Assembly (NCBI GenBank): GCA_030593145.1 | Contig: JAUVHU010000007.1 | Span: forward strand, 1 to 57,529 | Direction of reading: 5' to 3' | Source: Desulfobacteraceae bacterium | GTDB taxonomy: Bacteria; Desulfobacterota; Desulfobacteria; Desulfobacterales; ETH-SRB1 | DNA: 57,529 nucleotides | Part shown: positions 17,362-25,773 of the stretch, piece after piece | Layout: every line of letters starts with the position of its first letter | Numbering within the stretch: position 1 is the stretch's first letter | Notes under the pieces: generated by a model | What the model saw: the letters and a program-made list of their open reading frames with translations, nothing else | Told to the model about the DNA's origin: nothing | The model's database searches: none | Translations under genes and position numbers: made by a program

Positions 17362-18084
17362 ATGAATCGATCATATGAAGATCTAAAAATTGACATGGGC
17401 CTTGTGCCTCAATCAATAGCCAGTTCAAATGTAACCGGCAAATATTACAGCATGGCGGAGTTTCGTTCTGCCCTGGCTGTTTTGACTGTGGGAAATATCA
17501 CGGCTGGCGGAACAGCGGCTTTGCAAATAATGGAAGCAAAAACCGAAGCGGCTGGCTCGGCTCAGGCTCTAACTTCACGCCTGGCCACAATCGCCGCTAA
17601 CGTTAAGGCTGCCAAGATGACAATCACCCTGGCAGACGGAACTACCGGGGATACAATAACTATAACCGTTAACGGTGTAGCTAAGACTTACACCGGTGCA
17701 GGTGCGGCTGATATTGCCAACGGTGAATTTGACGCAAGTGGTGATGATTCGGCGGATGCGGCAAGTCTGCTTCTATGTATTAATCACGCAACGAATGGGG
17801 TTGTAGGGGTTACCGCCACGGCTGCGGCTGCTGTAATAACGCTGGTCGCTGATGACGGTTATTATATAGATTCGGTTGCCGAAACGGGAAGTTTCACGAC
17901 CTTTTTAACAACCGAAGCGGTCGGGTATGTGTGGTTGGATGGCCTTGACCTTACTGCTGACTACACCTGGATTGCCTGCAAGGTTACAACCGCAAGTAAT
18001 ACCGGGATTTGTGGCGTTACATTACTACGAGGTAAAAGCCGTAAAGCAATAACCCAGAGAGTTGGGGCTTCATATCCTGCGTAG
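17362..18084 (+). CDS. Probable virion structural protein (head decoration-like), Ala/Thr-rich
   Basis: The protein has 240 residues with a good ribosome binding site (aggaga). It has almost no Cys and is rich in Ala, Thr and Gly. The N-terminal part (YYSMAEFRSALAVLTVGNI, GTAALQIMEAKTEAAGSAQA) resembles the small jelly-roll-like proteins that commonly follow capsid genes. The middle (LADGTTGDTITITVNGVAKT, YTGAGAADIANGEFDASGDD) looks like a beta-sandwich insert seen in phage surface and tail proteins. Position straight after the capsid gene supports a head decoration or surface role, but this is a family impression, not a firm match. Confidence 0.6.
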   Translation: MNRSYEDLKIDMGLVPQSIASSNVTGKYYSMAEFRSALAVLTVGNITAGGTAALQIMEAKTEAAGSAQALTSRLATIAANVKAAKMTITLADGTTGDTITITVNGVAKTYTGAGAADIANGEFDASGDDSADAASLLLCINHATNGVVGVTATAAAAVITLVADDGYYIDSVAETGSFTTFLTTEAVGYVWLDGLDLTADYTWIACKVTTASNTGICGVTLLRGKSRKAITQRVGASYPA

Positions 18085-18219
18085 AAAAATAGTGAAGGGG
18101 CCTTAGTCTCCTTCTAAACCAGTTTTTAAGGCCGGTGTACTCCGCATCCCGGCTTTAAAATAGGACGGGCATAGTCAAACCTGTCCGCCTCCGTGTCAAT
18201 TGGAGGTTGCATGTTCGTC

Positions 18220-18268
18220 TTGGCCGGGGGACGGTCACAATGGGCTGAGTTCCATTTCCCCCGGCCAA
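18220..18268 (+). promoter_or_regulatory. Strong hairpin in the leader of the zinc-ribbon gene
   Basis: An 11-bp perfect stem (ttggccggggg 18220-18230, cccccggccaa 18258-18268) encloses a 27-base loop. It ends 17 bp before the ATG at 18286 and contains an upstream in-frame ATG at 18211 with a nearby ggagg. Folding could hide or expose the start region, or the structure may be a processing signal. Confidence 0.5.
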
Positions 18269-18285
18269 ACCTCAAAAATTATGCT

Positions 18286-18426
18286 ATGAGATGTCCTTTG
18301 TGTGGTAAAAAACTTTATGTGGTGGATTCAAGATGTTGGGATAGCAAAATCGTCATTAGAAAAAGGATTTGCAAAGCCTGCAAATTTGAAACAATGACTT
18401 CAGAGTCTTTAGAGGTTGACAAATAA
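18286..18426 (+). CDS. Small zinc-ribbon protein (NrdR/Ogr-like finger)
   Basis: The ATG at 18286 is chosen because the conserved finger begins there (MRCPLCGKKLYVVDSR). The frame is also open to 18193, and an ATG at 18211 has ggagg upstream, so a 72-residue form is possible. The 46-residue core has two Cys pairs (CPLC and CKAC) around VVDSRCWDSKIVIRKRICKA and ends FETMTSES, resembling the NrdR zinc ribbon and the Ogr/Delta late activators of P2-like phages. An activator of late genes of satellite or helper is an attractive inference. A terminator follows. Confidence 0.6.
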   Translation: MRCPLCGKKLYVVDSRCWDSKIVIRKRICKACKFETMTSESLEVDK

Positions 18427-18470
18427 AATAGATTTTAATATGAATAATATCTCTTAAAATCGTAAACCGC

Positions 18471-18496
18471 AAAGGCGGCGATATGCCTTTTTTTTA
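18471..18496 (+). terminator. Rho-independent terminator after the zinc-ribbon gene
   Basis: The stem aaaggc/gccttt (18471-18476, 18485-18490) with the loop ggcgatat is followed by T through 18495. It ends the capsid-zinc-ribbon transcript. Confidence 0.65.
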
Positions 18497-18510
18497 TCCT
18501 AAAAAATTAA

Positions 18511-18590
18511 GTACGCCATTGGTTGTGGGTATCAGCAATGACCCAGGGGCTTGTTTACGAGCCTTAAGACAGCCAATGGCGTTTTTATTT
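18511..18590 (+). ncRNA. Candidate structured RNA with three-way junction
   Basis: Bases 18513-18526 pair with 18569-18582: a 14-bp stem with one G-T wobble, its outer 10 bp perfect. Inside lie two further hairpins: 18527-18530 with 18541-18544, and 18546-18553 with 18558-18565, the latter closed by a ttta tetraloop with wobbles. The outer stem runs directly into gtttttattttt, which gives a terminator end. No ORF explains this structure. The call rests on manual pairing only. Confidence 0.45.
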
Positions 18591-18740
18591 TTAGGGAGGC
18601 CGTGAGAGCACCGTCAATGAACGTTCTCATGTTGCCGAGAAAGAACCCTATTAACCAAAGCTCAGGATATAGCTTAACGAATGGAATACCGGCAACCCTG
18701 GCCGGTTCCTGGGTTAAATAACAGGGAGAAAGGGGGAACA

Positions 18741-19097
18741 ATGTTTAATCTTGAGTCTATAAACAATCGAATTAGGGAAACAATTGAGAAGATAGGAGAA
18801 GGGGAAAAAGAAAAAATAAAGGTTTTGAGGCAAGAACGTATTGCACAAGAGATCTTTTTATTTCAACTCAATAATGCAAAAAATATAATAAAATGGAATT
18901 ATCTTTGCTTAAAATATGCGCTAAGCGAAAAAGACCCTTTGGGCAGTTTCGGGGAGTCGTTTCCAAAGCAAGATTTAGAACAAATGAAAGAACAGACAAA
19001 AGAACTGTCCGGCCTTATTAATGAGCTTTGCGAGCTTCTCAATATGTCACGGTCTGAAATGGAAAACGAGCTTAATCTTCTTATAAGATTTGAATGA
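18741..19097 (+). CDS. Satellite helical protein, unknown function
   Basis: The ATG at 18741 follows agaaaggggg; the longer frame to 18681 would overlap the stretch behind the structured RNA. The 118-residue product is highly helical and charged: residues 1-50 (RIRETIEKIGEGEKEKIKVL) and 75-118 (KQDLEQMKEQTKELSGLINE) look like coiled coils. No family is recognised. Its place at the right end of the satellite, where accessory genes usually lie, makes an anti-helper or defence function conceivable but unproven. Confidence 0.65.
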   Translation: MFNLESINNRIRETIEKIGEGEKEKIKVLRQERIAQEIFLFQLNNAKNIIKWNYLCLKYALSEKDPLGSFGESFPKQDLEQMKEQTKELSGLINELCELLNMSRSEMENELNLLIRFE

Positions 19098-19151
19098 GAG
19101 GCCGTATAAAGAGACTTTTCTTAAAACGAAGGTAGTATAAACTATTAACCA

Positions 19152-19182
19152 AACCAGAGCGGGCTTGCTCTGGTTTTTTTGT
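19152..19182 (+). terminator. Rho-independent terminator at the right end of the satellite
   Basis: The perfect 9-bp stem aaccagagc/gctctggtt (19152-19160, 19167-19175) is followed by a long T tract. It stops plus-strand satellite transcription before it meets the oppositely oriented tRNA genes. Confidence 0.9.
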
Positions 19183-19190
19183 TTTTATAG

Positions 19191-19211
19191 GTTGGGTATG
19201 CTGTTGGGTAT
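19191..19211 (+). promoter_or_regulatory. Putative integrase arm-type binding site, right end
   Basis: Two gttgggtat copies (19191-19199, 19203-19211) with a 12-bp period have the same sequence, spacing and orientation as the pair at 9567-9587. They lie 59 bp inside the right att repeat. Confidence 0.6.
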
Positions 19212-19225
19212 TAATTTTCAGGCAT

Positions 19226-19259
19226 TAAAAAAGGGATTACGAATGCTACGTAATCCCTT
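19226..19259 (-). terminator. Terminator for the tRNA unit, supplied by the satellite
   Basis: The 11-bp stem (19231-19241 with 19249-19259) has a 7-base loop and, on the minus strand, a T run from the complement of 19226-19232. It replaces the host terminator at 9350-9389 that was displaced by integration. Confidence 0.8.
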
Positions 19260-19269
19260 GATTTTATTA

Positions 19270-19318
19270 TGGCGGGAGTGACGAGACTTGAACTCGCGAC
19301 CTCCGGCTTGACAGGCCG
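19270..19318 (-). repeat. Right attachment site: 49-bp repeat inside tRNA-Asp
   Basis: Identical to 9401-9449. The element supplies these bases, so the tRNA gene stays complete after integration. Confidence 0.95.
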
Positions 19319-19347
19319 GCGCTCTAACCAAACTGAGCTACACCCCC
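19270..19347 (-). tRNA. tRNA-Asp (GTC)
   Basis: The minus-strand sequence folds into a cloverleaf: acceptor GGGGGTG paired to CACTCCC with discriminator G and an encoded CCA, D arm AGCTCAGTTTGGTTAGAGC, anticodon loop CTGTCAA (anticodon GTC) and T arm GAGTTCAAGTC. It is the integration target of the satellite. Confidence 0.95.
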
Positions 19348-19365
19348 CGAAATGAATGAATTTTG

Positions 19366-19441
19366 TGGTAGGCGGAACAGGGCTTGAACCTGTGACCCTC
19401 GGCTTGTAAGGCCGATGCTCTCCCAACTGAGCTACCCGCCC
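19366..19441 (-). tRNA. tRNA-Val (TAC)
   Basis: The minus-strand cloverleaf has acceptor GGGCGGG with TCCGCCT, discriminator A and encoded CCA, D arm AGCTCAGTTGGGAGAGC, anticodon loop CTTACAA (anticodon TAC) and T-loop GGTTCAAGCC. It lies 18 bp upstream of tRNA-Asp on the same strand, so the two are co-transcribed. Confidence 0.95.
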
Positions 19442-19450
19442 GGAGACCTT

Positions 19451-19488
19451 AAAAAAAATTCCCGATCTAATAAATCACTCATCGGGAA
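19451..19488 (-). terminator. Terminator-like hairpin between lon and tRNA-Val
   Basis: The 8-bp stem ttcccgat/atcgggaa (19459-19466, 19481-19488) is followed on the minus strand by eight T. It probably ends the lon transcript. It lies only 10 bp before the tRNA-Val 5' end, so where the tRNA promoter sits is not clear. Confidence 0.6.
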
Positions 19489-19637
19489 AAACGTATTGCT
19501 AACAGTATAATAGAATAATGTCAAGATTAAACATAAGTTGAGCGATTTTTTGCGAAGATATGTGCTGAGATCTTGATACATAAGGATTTGCAAAAACCTT
19601 TATGCGCAAGAGATCGGCGCAGATCGAGTAAAAAATA

Positions 19638-19654
19638 GCTCAATTTAGGTTAAA
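19638..19654. repeat. 17-bp repeat gctcaatttaggttaaa, copy 1
   Basis: The same 17 bases occur at 54973-54989. Here the copy overlaps the lon stop codon; there it lies in the gap upstream of the response regulator gene. Whether it is a binding site or the scar of a longer repeat is unknown. Confidence 0.4.
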
Positions 19655-22085
19655 TTAAAGCTGTCCTGTGTTCTGTTTTCTCGGGCATTATCCCGTAAGA
19701 TATATCTTCTTTATTAAACAGGGTGTCTCCCTCGGTAAGGATTAATGCATGGGACAGAACATCATCCATGTGTTCCACCGGAACTATATCTATCTGTTTT
19801 AATATTAAAGAAGGTATATCCTTGATATCTTTTTCGTTCTCTTTTGGAATAATAACCTTTTTAATCCCCCCTCTATGAGCAGCCAGAATTTTTTCCTTTA
19901 ATCCTCCGATAGGAAGAATGCGGCCACGCAATGTTATTTCACCTGTCATGGCAATATCACGATGGACAGGCTTCTTTGTAAGGGCAGACACAATGGATGT
20001 GCATATTGTAATGCCGGCGGAAGGACCATCCTTTGGAATAGCGCCTTCCGGCACATGTATATGAATATCATATTTTTTGTAAAACTTGTCCTCAATCATA
20101 AGACGCTTTGCTCGTGAGCGGACATAGCTTACAGCTGCCTGGGCGGATTCTTTCATCACATCTCCCAGCTTGCCTGTTGTGATCAGTGCACCCTTGCCAG
20201 GCATAATCAAGGTTTCAATGCAAAGCAGTTCACCGCCGACCTGTGTCCAGGCAAGTCCTGTAACAAGGCCGATTTGATCCTTATCATCGATCTGGCTGAC
20301 TTTGAAGCGGGGAGGGCCTAAAAATTTATTAACAGATTTTGATGTTACATTTAATCGGCTGACTGTTTTACTTTTTACAACTTCACGAGCAATTTTTCGG
20401 CATATGGAAGCAATCTCGCGTTCTAAATTTCTAACACCTGATTCACGAGTATATCGATTCACGATGGTTAATATAGCATTCTTGGAAAACCGAACATCTT
20501 TCCCTTCAAGCCCGTTCGCTTTAATCTGTTTGTCAACAAGGAATTCTTTGGCAATATTATACTTTTCATACTCTGTATAACCCGCAAGACGGATAATTTC
20601 CATCCTGTCCTGTAACGGAAGCGGTATTTCAGGCAGCGTATTGGCTGTTGTGATAAAAAGTATATCGGAAAGATCATAGTCAATATCAAGGTAATGATCA
20701 TTAAAGCTATAGTTTTGTTCCGGATCAAGCACCTCGAGGAGCGCCGCAGATGGATCTCCCCTAAAGTCCATGCTCATTTTATCCACTTCATCAAGACAAA
20801 ATACAGGATTGTTTACACCGGCCTTTTTTAAAGACTGGATTATCTTACCGGGCATTGCGCCTATATAGGTGCGTCTGTGTCCACGGATTTCAGCCTCATC
20901 CCTGACCCCTCCAAGTGAAAGACGGATAAATTTTCTTCCTGTTGCTCGTGCAACAGACTTTGCCAGGGAAGTCTTTCCCACACCAGGAGGCCCGACAAAA
21001 CATAGTATTGGGCCACGGATTTTTTTGACCAGTACCTGAACAGCAAGATATTCCAGTATCCGTTCTTTTGGTTTTTCAAGCCCGTAATGATCCTCATTCA
21101 GTATTTTCTCTGCTTCTTCTATATCATTACGCACTTTGCTGCGTTTAAACCATGGCAGGCTGATTAGCCATTCAATATAATTTCGAACCACCGTTGCTTC
21201 TGCGGACATAGGTGTCATCATTTTGAGTTTTTTGAACTCCTGTTTTACTTTTCCTGATCCCTCCTTTGACATTCTTTTCCGCTTTATTTGCTTTTCAAGC
21301 TCCTTTAATTCATCGCCTGAATCTTCTTCAGCCCCCATCTCCTTTTTAATGGCCCGTATCTGTTCATTCAGATAATAACTCTTCTGGGTCTTTTCCATCT
21401 GTTTCTTGACGCGTTTTTTTATTGTCTGATCCATCTTGAAAACATCGATTTCCATCTTTATCAGGTCAAGTAGAAAAGCAAGCCGTTTGCCTGGCGATAT
21501 TGTTTCCAAAAGACGTTGTTTATCTTTGATTTTAAAGGAAAAATGGGTCGCCATAGTGTCGGCTAACCACGAAGGATTTGAGATGGCTTCAACATTGTTA
21601 AGCAGATTTTTCGATATATTTTTATTGAGTTTGGCATAGTCCTCAAAACTTTCTATTACAGCTCTGCTGAGGGCTACAGATTCAGCAACCGATATTTCAG
21701 GTTCAACCACAGCTTCCAGCTCAACTTGGAAAAAGTCTTCATTCTTTAAATAACTGACAATACGAGCTCTTGACGCTCCTTCAACCAATGCTTTTACTGT
21801 GCCATCCGGCAGCCGCAAAAGCTGAAGCACGTTTCCAACAGTTCCAACTGTACAAATATCTTTTACGTTAGGGTTATCAACCTCAATCTTTTTTTGTGTG
21901 GCAAGAAAAATCTTTTTGTCCTTATCCATCGCATCGGCAAGGGCGTGAACAGATTTCGTGCGTCCAACAAAAAGAGGAGCAACCATATGGGGAAAAACTA
22001 CAATATCTCTTAACGGCAAAAGGGGAAGCACAAAATTTGACGATGCCGGTTCATCTTCCTTGAATATTTTTGGAAAGTTAATCAT
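19650..22085 (-). CDS. lon: ATP-dependent protease La (Lon)
   Basis: The 811-residue protein degrades misfolded and regulatory proteins in the cytosol. It shows the N-terminal substrate-binding LON domain ([20 protein letters not shown]), the AAA+ module with Walker [10 protein letters not shown] and Walker [12 protein letters not shown], and the S16 protease domain with catalytic Ser in [10 protein letters not shown] and Lys in the region [17 protein letters not shown]. Length and domain order are normal. It is last in the tig-clpP-clpX-lon series on the minus strand, with an 84-bp gap of short repeats before it. Confidence 0.97.
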   Translation of the reverse strand: MINFPKIFKEDEPASSNFVLPLLPLRDIVVFPHMVAPLFVGRTKSVHALADAMDKDKKIFLATQKKIEVDNPNVKDICTVGTVGNVLQLLRLPDGTVKALVEGASRARIVSYLKNEDFFQVELEAVVEPEISVAESVALSRAVIESFEDYAKLNKNISKNLLNNVEAISNPSWLADTMATHFSFKIKDKQRLLETISPGKRLAFLLDLIKMEIDVFKMDQTIKKRVKKQMEKTQKSYYLNEQIRAIKKEMGAEEDSGDELKELEKQIKRKRMSKEGSGKVKQEFKKLKMMTPMSAEATVVRNYIEWLISLPWFKRSKVRNDIEEAEKILNEDHYGLEKPKERILEYLAVQVLVKKIRGPILCFVGPPGVGKTSLAKSVARATGRKFIRLSLGGVRDEAEIRGHRRTYIGAMPGKIIQSLKKAGVNNPVFCLDEVDKMSMDFRGDPSAALLEVLDPEQNYSFNDHYLDIDYDLSDILFITTANTLPEIPLPLQDRMEIIRLAGYTEYEKYNIAKEFLVDKQIKANGLEGKDVRFSKNAILTIVNRYTRESGVRNLEREIASICRKIAREVVKSKTVSRLNVTSKSVNKFLGPPRFKVSQIDDKDQIGLVTGLAWTQVGGELLCIETLIMPGKGALITTGKLGDVMKESAQAAVSYVRSRAKRLMIEDKFYKKYDIHIHVPEGAIPKDGPSAGITICTSIVSALTKKPVHRDIAMTGEITLRGRILPIGGLKEKILAAHRGGIKKVIIPKENEKDIKDIPSLILKQIDIVPVEHMDDVLSHALILTEGDTLFNKEDISYGIMPEKTEHRTALI

Positions 22086-22100
22086 AGGTTACCTGTGTTA

Positions 22101-22158
22101 AGCTATTAGCAGTTAGCTATTAGCAGTTAGCTAAAAGCTAACGGCTAATAGCTAATTG
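22101..22158. repeat. agctattagc/gttagc short-repeat tract between lon and clpX
   Basis: The 84-bp gap is filled by iterations of agctattagcagtt and their inverse (aaaagctaacggctaatagct), so it can fold into a hairpin. Related tracts flank the exonuclease/response-regulator gap at 54299-54430. This looks like a dispersed family of low-complexity intergenic repeats. Confidence 0.55.
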
Positions 22159-22169
22159 CTTATTTTACA

Positions 22170-23420
22170 TTATGCCTGTGCCTGTTTTTTTGTTTGTTCG
22201 TATAATAGAATAGGATCTTCTTTATTTAACACAACATCTTTGCTTATTATACATTCTTTGACATTTTTAACGGAAGGAAGCTCATACATAATATCGAGAA
22301 GGCAGTTTTCCAGAATTGAGCGAAGACCTCTGGCGCCTGATTTTTGTTTTAAAGCTCCTTTGGAAATGGCGGAAAGTGCGCCGTCGGTTAATCTTAGTGC
22401 AACCCCCTCAATCTCAAATAATTTTTTAAACTGCTTAAGAAGAGCATTTTTAGGCTCCTGCAATATTCTTATCAGAGACGACTCGTTCAATTCATTAAGT
22501 GTAGCGATAACAGGGAGGCGGCCAAGAAATTCAGGAATCAATCCGTATTTAATCAGATCTTCAGGTTGGATTTTTTTCAGGATTTCACCAATATTTTTAT
22601 CTTTCCGTTGGACTATTTTAGCGCCAAAACCCATAACTCTAGATTCAAGACGTTGCTTTATTATTCTTTCGAGTCCGGTAAATGTTCCGCCACAGATAAA
22701 AAGAATGTTTGAAGTGTCAATCTTGACAAAATCCTGTTGAGGATGTTTTCTCCCGCCTTTGGGAGGAACGCTGGCCGTAGTTCCTTCAATAATCTTTAAC
22801 AGCGCCTGCTGCACACCTTCTCCTGAAACATCACGCGTAATAGACGGATTGTCGGATTTTAAGGCAATCTTGTCAATTTCATCAATGTAAACAATGCCGC
22901 GTTTTGCTTTTTCCACATCATAATCTGCGTTCTGGAGCAGGGAAAGTATGATATTTTCAACATCCTCACCAACATAGCCGGCTTCAGTTAAACTTGTAGC
23001 ATCTGCTATTGTAAATGGAACATTTAAAAATCTGGCAAGGGTCTGTGCCAGCAAAGTCTTTCCGCATCCGGTAGGCCCTATTATAAGTACATTGCTTTTC
23101 TGGATTTCAACATCTCCGGCGCTGACCGAAGATTCAAGTCTTTTATAATGGTTGTAAACAGCAACAGCGAGTATCTTTTTGGCCTGATCCTGTTCAATCA
23201 CGTAATCATCGAGCATTCCCTTAATGTCTTTAGGGGTAAAGGACTGCTCAATTTCTTTTGAGTCTTTTTCTGTTTCTTCGTCTATTATTTCGCTGCATAG
23301 CAGGATGCATTCATCACAGATATAGACAGCAGGGCCGGCAATCAGTTTGTTAACCTCTTTCTGATTTTTACCGCAAAATGAGCAGAAGAGATTGTCGTTT
23401 GAGCCCTTTTTTTTTGCCAT
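22170..23420 (-). CDS. clpX: ATP-dependent Clp protease ATP-binding subunit ClpX
   Basis: This AAA+ unfoldase of 416 residues feeds substrates to ClpP. It has the N-terminal four-Cys zinc-binding domain (FCSFCGK, YICDEC; Cys 13, 16, 35, 38), Walker [15 protein letters not shown], Walker [10 protein letters not shown], the pore region and sensor elements typical of ClpX, and the IGL-type loop region for ClpP docking (TFTGLERII). It lies one base after clpP and in the same operon, as in most proteobacteria. Confidence 0.97.
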   Translation of the reverse strand: MAKKKGSNDNLFCSFCGKNQKEVNKLIAGPAVYICDECILLCSEIIDEETEKDSKEIEQSFTPKDIKGMLDDYVIEQDQAKKILAVAVYNHYKRLESSVSAGDVEIQKSNVLIIGPTGCGKTLLAQTLARFLNVPFTIADATSLTEAGYVGEDVENIILSLLQNADYDVEKAKRGIVYIDEIDKIALKSDNPSITRDVSGEGVQQALLKIIEGTTASVPPKGGRKHPQQDFVKIDTSNILFICGGTFTGLERIIKQRLESRVMGFGAKIVQRKDKNIGEILKKIQPEDLIKYGLIPEFLGRLPVIATLNELNESSLIRILQEPKNALLKQFKKLFEIEGVALRLTDGALSAISKGALKQKSGARGLRSILENCLLDIMYELPSVKNVKECIISKDVVLNKEDPILLYEQTKKQAQA

Positions 23421-23421
23421 T

Positions 23422-24036
23422 TTACGCCTCCATCTTTTTTATTTGATCAAAATCTTTCCTGTTGGTGATCACGTGATCTATGATTCCGTATTCTTTTGCT
23501 TCTTCACCGGACATAAAAAAGTCGCGGTCAGTATCAATGCGTATTTGCTCTAAATTCTTGTTTGTGTTCAACACCAGTATCTCATTTAGAGTTTCTTTCA
23601 TACGAAGGATTTCCTTGGCCTGGATAGCAATATCAGAGGCCTGTCCCTGGAATCCACCCATTGGCTGGTGAATTAAAATCCTTGAGTGGGGAAGGGAATA
23701 TCGTTTTCCTTTTGTGCCTGCGGAAAGTAAAAGTGCGCCCATGCTGGCGGCTTGGCCAATACATACCGTAGCGATATCCGGTTTAATATACTGGAGCGTG
23801 TCATATACAGCAAGACCAGACGTTACAACTCCGCCAGGCGAGTTAATATAAAAATTGATATCCTTGTCAGGATCATCAGATTCAAGAAACAAAAGCTGGG
23901 CTATCAAAAGATTTGCAACTTCATCATTCATGGGAGAACCGAGAAAAATTATCCTGTCCTTAAGAAGCCTTGAATAAATATCATATGCTCGTTCCCCTCG
24001 ACTGCTCTGTTCTATGACCATTGGTATAAGCGGCAC
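23422..24036 (-). CDS. clpP: ATP-dependent Clp protease proteolytic subunit
   Basis: The 204-residue protein is the normal length. The serine protease triad is visible: Ser98 in [14 protein letters not shown], His123 in [10 protein letters not shown] and an Asp in the segment [11 protein letters not shown]. The N-terminal motif [20 protein letters not shown] is characteristic. It forms the tetradecameric chamber that works with ClpX, encoded immediately downstream. It sits between tig and clpX in the standard gene order. Confidence 0.97.
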   Translation of the reverse strand: MPLIPMVIEQSSRGERAYDIYSRLLKDRIIFLGSPMNDEVANLLIAQLLFLESDDPDKDINFYINSPGGVVTSGLAVYDTLQYIKPDIATVCIGQAASMGALLLSAGTKGKRYSLPHSRILIHQPMGGFQGQASDIAIQAKEILRMKETLNEILVLNTNKNLEQIRIDTDRDFFMSGEEAKEYGIIDHVITNRKDFDQIKKMEA

Positions 24037-24076
24037 AAATTATCTCCTTTGATTAGATTATCGGTGAAACAATAAA

Positions 24077-25399
24077 TTACTTTAACCCTGCAACATTCCC
24101 CTTGTTTGCTTCAACTTCTTCAATATTGCTATTATCAATAATAAGGTTGATAACCTGTTTTTCAAGAAGGGTGTTTTTAAACAAATCAAGCTTCTCGTTG
24201 TTTTGATTATAAAAATCTTTTATTTCATCAACAGACTTGCTAAAGGTTTTTGACATATTTTTAAAACCCTCTTCAAGATCTTTGTCGGCAAGTATCAACT
24301 TTTCCTGATCTATGAGTTTGTTTAATATAAGGTGACGTTTAACCTGCTTTACCGCAGTGTCACGATACTTTTCCTTAATACCTTCCTTTGTAAGCCCCAT
24401 CTGTTCTATTGATTTATTGCTGTAAGCAAACGACCTTTCAACTTCCGCAATAATACTGTCCAGTTCATATTCTGTCATTGCGTCAGGCACTTCAAAGTCC
24501 TTTTTTGCTATTAATGCGGAGAAAATCTGTTCGTTGAGTTCCTGCTCTGTTCTTTTATCATAACCCTGCTTTAAGTTGTCGGTTATCACATCTTTTAATT
24601 TATTTAATGTTTTGTAATCGCCAAGTTCCTTTGCAAGTTCATCATTGATTTCAGGGAGCACCTCTTCTCTTATTTCATTTAGTTTTACCTGAAATGATAT
24701 GTCAATGTCAGCCAGCTTTTTATTGAAATAGTCTTTAGGAAAATGTATATTAATTTCCTTGGTATCACCTTTTTTCATGCCAATCAATTGTTCATCGAAT
24801 TCTTTTGCAATCGTGCCTTTTCCGATTTCCAAAGTAAAATTTTCTGTTTTTTGTGTTTCATCAAACGATTTTCCGTTTTTAAAACCTTCATAATCTATAA
24901 GGACAAAATCGCCTTCTTTTAATGATCGATTTTCTTCAACTGTCTTTAGCTGTGCCAGATTTTTTTGAAGCATTTTAAGTTGCGCGTTAATTTCTTCATC
25001 GCTTATCTTATATGCTGTTTTTTTAAGAGTTAACCCTTTAAAATCAATATCGCCGATTTCGGGGGTTACTTCGACAGTAGCATCATATTTATAGGGTCCT
25101 TTTGCATCAAGCTCAGGCGGATCAATTTGGGGAGCGCCAACAATTTTTAGATCTTTTTCCCTGATTACATCTACAAGTGAGTCCTGGAGCAATTTAGAAG
25201 AAACATCAGAATGAACACTTTTCTTAAATAATCTTTCCAAAACACTGCGGGGTGCCTTTCCAGGGCGGTAACCTTTTATTTTTGCTGTTTTCTTTAAATC
25301 TTTATAAGCCAGGTTCAGCTCACGAGCAACTACATCTTCAGCAATTTCAATGTGTAATATCTTTTTTACAGAGTTCAAATTTTCTACGGTTACTTCCAT
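24077..25399 (-). CDS. tig: Trigger factor, ribosome-associated chaperone
   Basis: The start is taken as the ATG at 25399 (MEVTVENLNSVKKIL), which has aaaagga upstream; the frame also contains an upstream TTG at 25414, which is less likely. The 440 residues cover the N-terminal ribosome-binding domain (GYRPGKAPRSVLERLF holds the GFRxGKxP-type signature as GYRPGKAP), the FKBP-like PPIase domain (LKEGDFVLIDYEGFKNGKSF) and the helical C-terminal domain. It folds nascent chains at the ribosome exit. It heads the tig-clpP-clpX series. Confidence 0.96.
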   Translation of the reverse strand: MEVTVENLNSVKKILHIEIAEDVVARELNLAYKDLKKTAKIKGYRPGKAPRSVLERLFKKSVHSDVSSKLLQDSLVDVIREKDLKIVGAPQIDPPELDAKGPYKYDATVEVTPEIGDIDFKGLTLKKTAYKISDEEINAQLKMLQKNLAQLKTVEENRSLKEGDFVLIDYEGFKNGKSFDETQKTENFTLEIGKGTIAKEFDEQLIGMKKGDTKEINIHFPKDYFNKKLADIDISFQVKLNEIREEVLPEINDELAKELGDYKTLNKLKDVITDNLKQGYDKRTEQELNEQIFSALIAKKDFEVPDAMTEYELDSIIAEVERSFAYSNKSIEQMGLTKEGIKEKYRDTAVKQVKRHLILNKLIDQEKLILADKDLEEGFKNMSKTFSKSVDEIKDFYNQNNEKLDLFKNTLLEKQVINLIIDNSNIEEVEANKGNVAGLK

Positions 25400-25436
25400 A
25401 ATTTTCCTTTTCAAAAATAATATTAATTAGATGGGA

Positions 25437-25523
25437 TGGTGCGAGAGGGGAGACTTGAACTCCCACTCTGTCCCCAGAGCTGGATCCTAAGTCCAGTGCG
25501 TCTACCAATTCCGCCACTCTCGC
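25437..25523 (-). tRNA. tRNA-Leu (TAG)
   Basis: The 87-base minus-strand sequence is a class II tRNA with a long variable arm. The acceptor GCGAGAG pairs with CTCTCGC, discriminator A and CCA are encoded, the anticodon stem ctgga/tccag encloses CTTAGGA (anticodon TAG), and the T-loop is GTTCAAGTC. It lies upstream of tig on the same strand. Confidence 0.95.
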
Positions 25524-25576
25524 AAGTTTATATTACAGCCGCAAGCAGGTTGTCGACTTTTACGATGTTATTAATA

Positions 25577-25690
25577 CTCCAAGAAACCTTTGCAAAATGT
25601 TCAATTTTGTTCAAGTTTAAAGAAGGCGAAAAATTTAATCACAGGAACACATTGAGCATTTCGGGGATTAAAATTAATATATGCATCAAA
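25577..25690 (+). repeat. Internally deleted copy of the GAGACC repeat family
   Basis: It begins cctttgcaaaatgttcaatt and ends near atttcggggattaaaatt. Both ends align with the outer parts of the full copy at 37901-38116, but about 95 bp of the core is missing. The 457-bp gap 25524-25980 holds this copy, the element at 25774 and no gene. Confidence 0.55.
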
Positions 25691-25773
25691 CTTGTTGAAA
25701 AAAACCATATTAGTTATTATATAAACTCTAAAAATAATATTAATTACTATAAGTGTCAAGAAAAATTGAGAGG

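Larger units (their letters stand above)
9401..19318. mobile_element. Integrated phage satellite (PICI/P4-like) with own capsid protein and small terminase, in tRNA-Asp
   Basis: The element is bounded by a perfect 49-bp direct repeat of tRNA-Asp and spans about 9.87 kb per unit. In order it holds a tyrosine integrase, a gene of unknown function, XRE and AlpA-like regulators, a small predicted DNA-binding protein, a primase-helicase, a 106-bp palindrome, a small ORF, a P27-type small terminase, another small ORF, an HK97 major capsid protein, an Ala/Thr-rich probable virion protein, a zinc-ribbon protein, a structured RNA and a helical protein. No large terminase, portal, prohead protease, tail or lysis gene was recognised. 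The size, tRNA site, primase type and small terminase fit satellites that need a helper phage. A decayed prophage is the alternative, but the genes are intact and tightly packed. Confidence 0.85.

Noticed and set aside
9401-19318. Interpretation as a complete prophage
   Set aside because: The element is under 10 kb and has no recognised large terminase, portal, tail or lysis gene.
19442-19650. Promoter of the tRNA-Val/tRNA-Asp unit
   Set aside because: A ttgaca and a tatact are present on the minus strand near 19502-19525, but their spacing is wrong and a terminator-like hairpin lies between them and the tRNA, so no promoter is called.
22156-22740. Plus-strand ORF of 194 codons opposite clpX
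   Set aside because: It lies within the strongly conserved clpX gene on the other strand and has no recognisable protein pattern.
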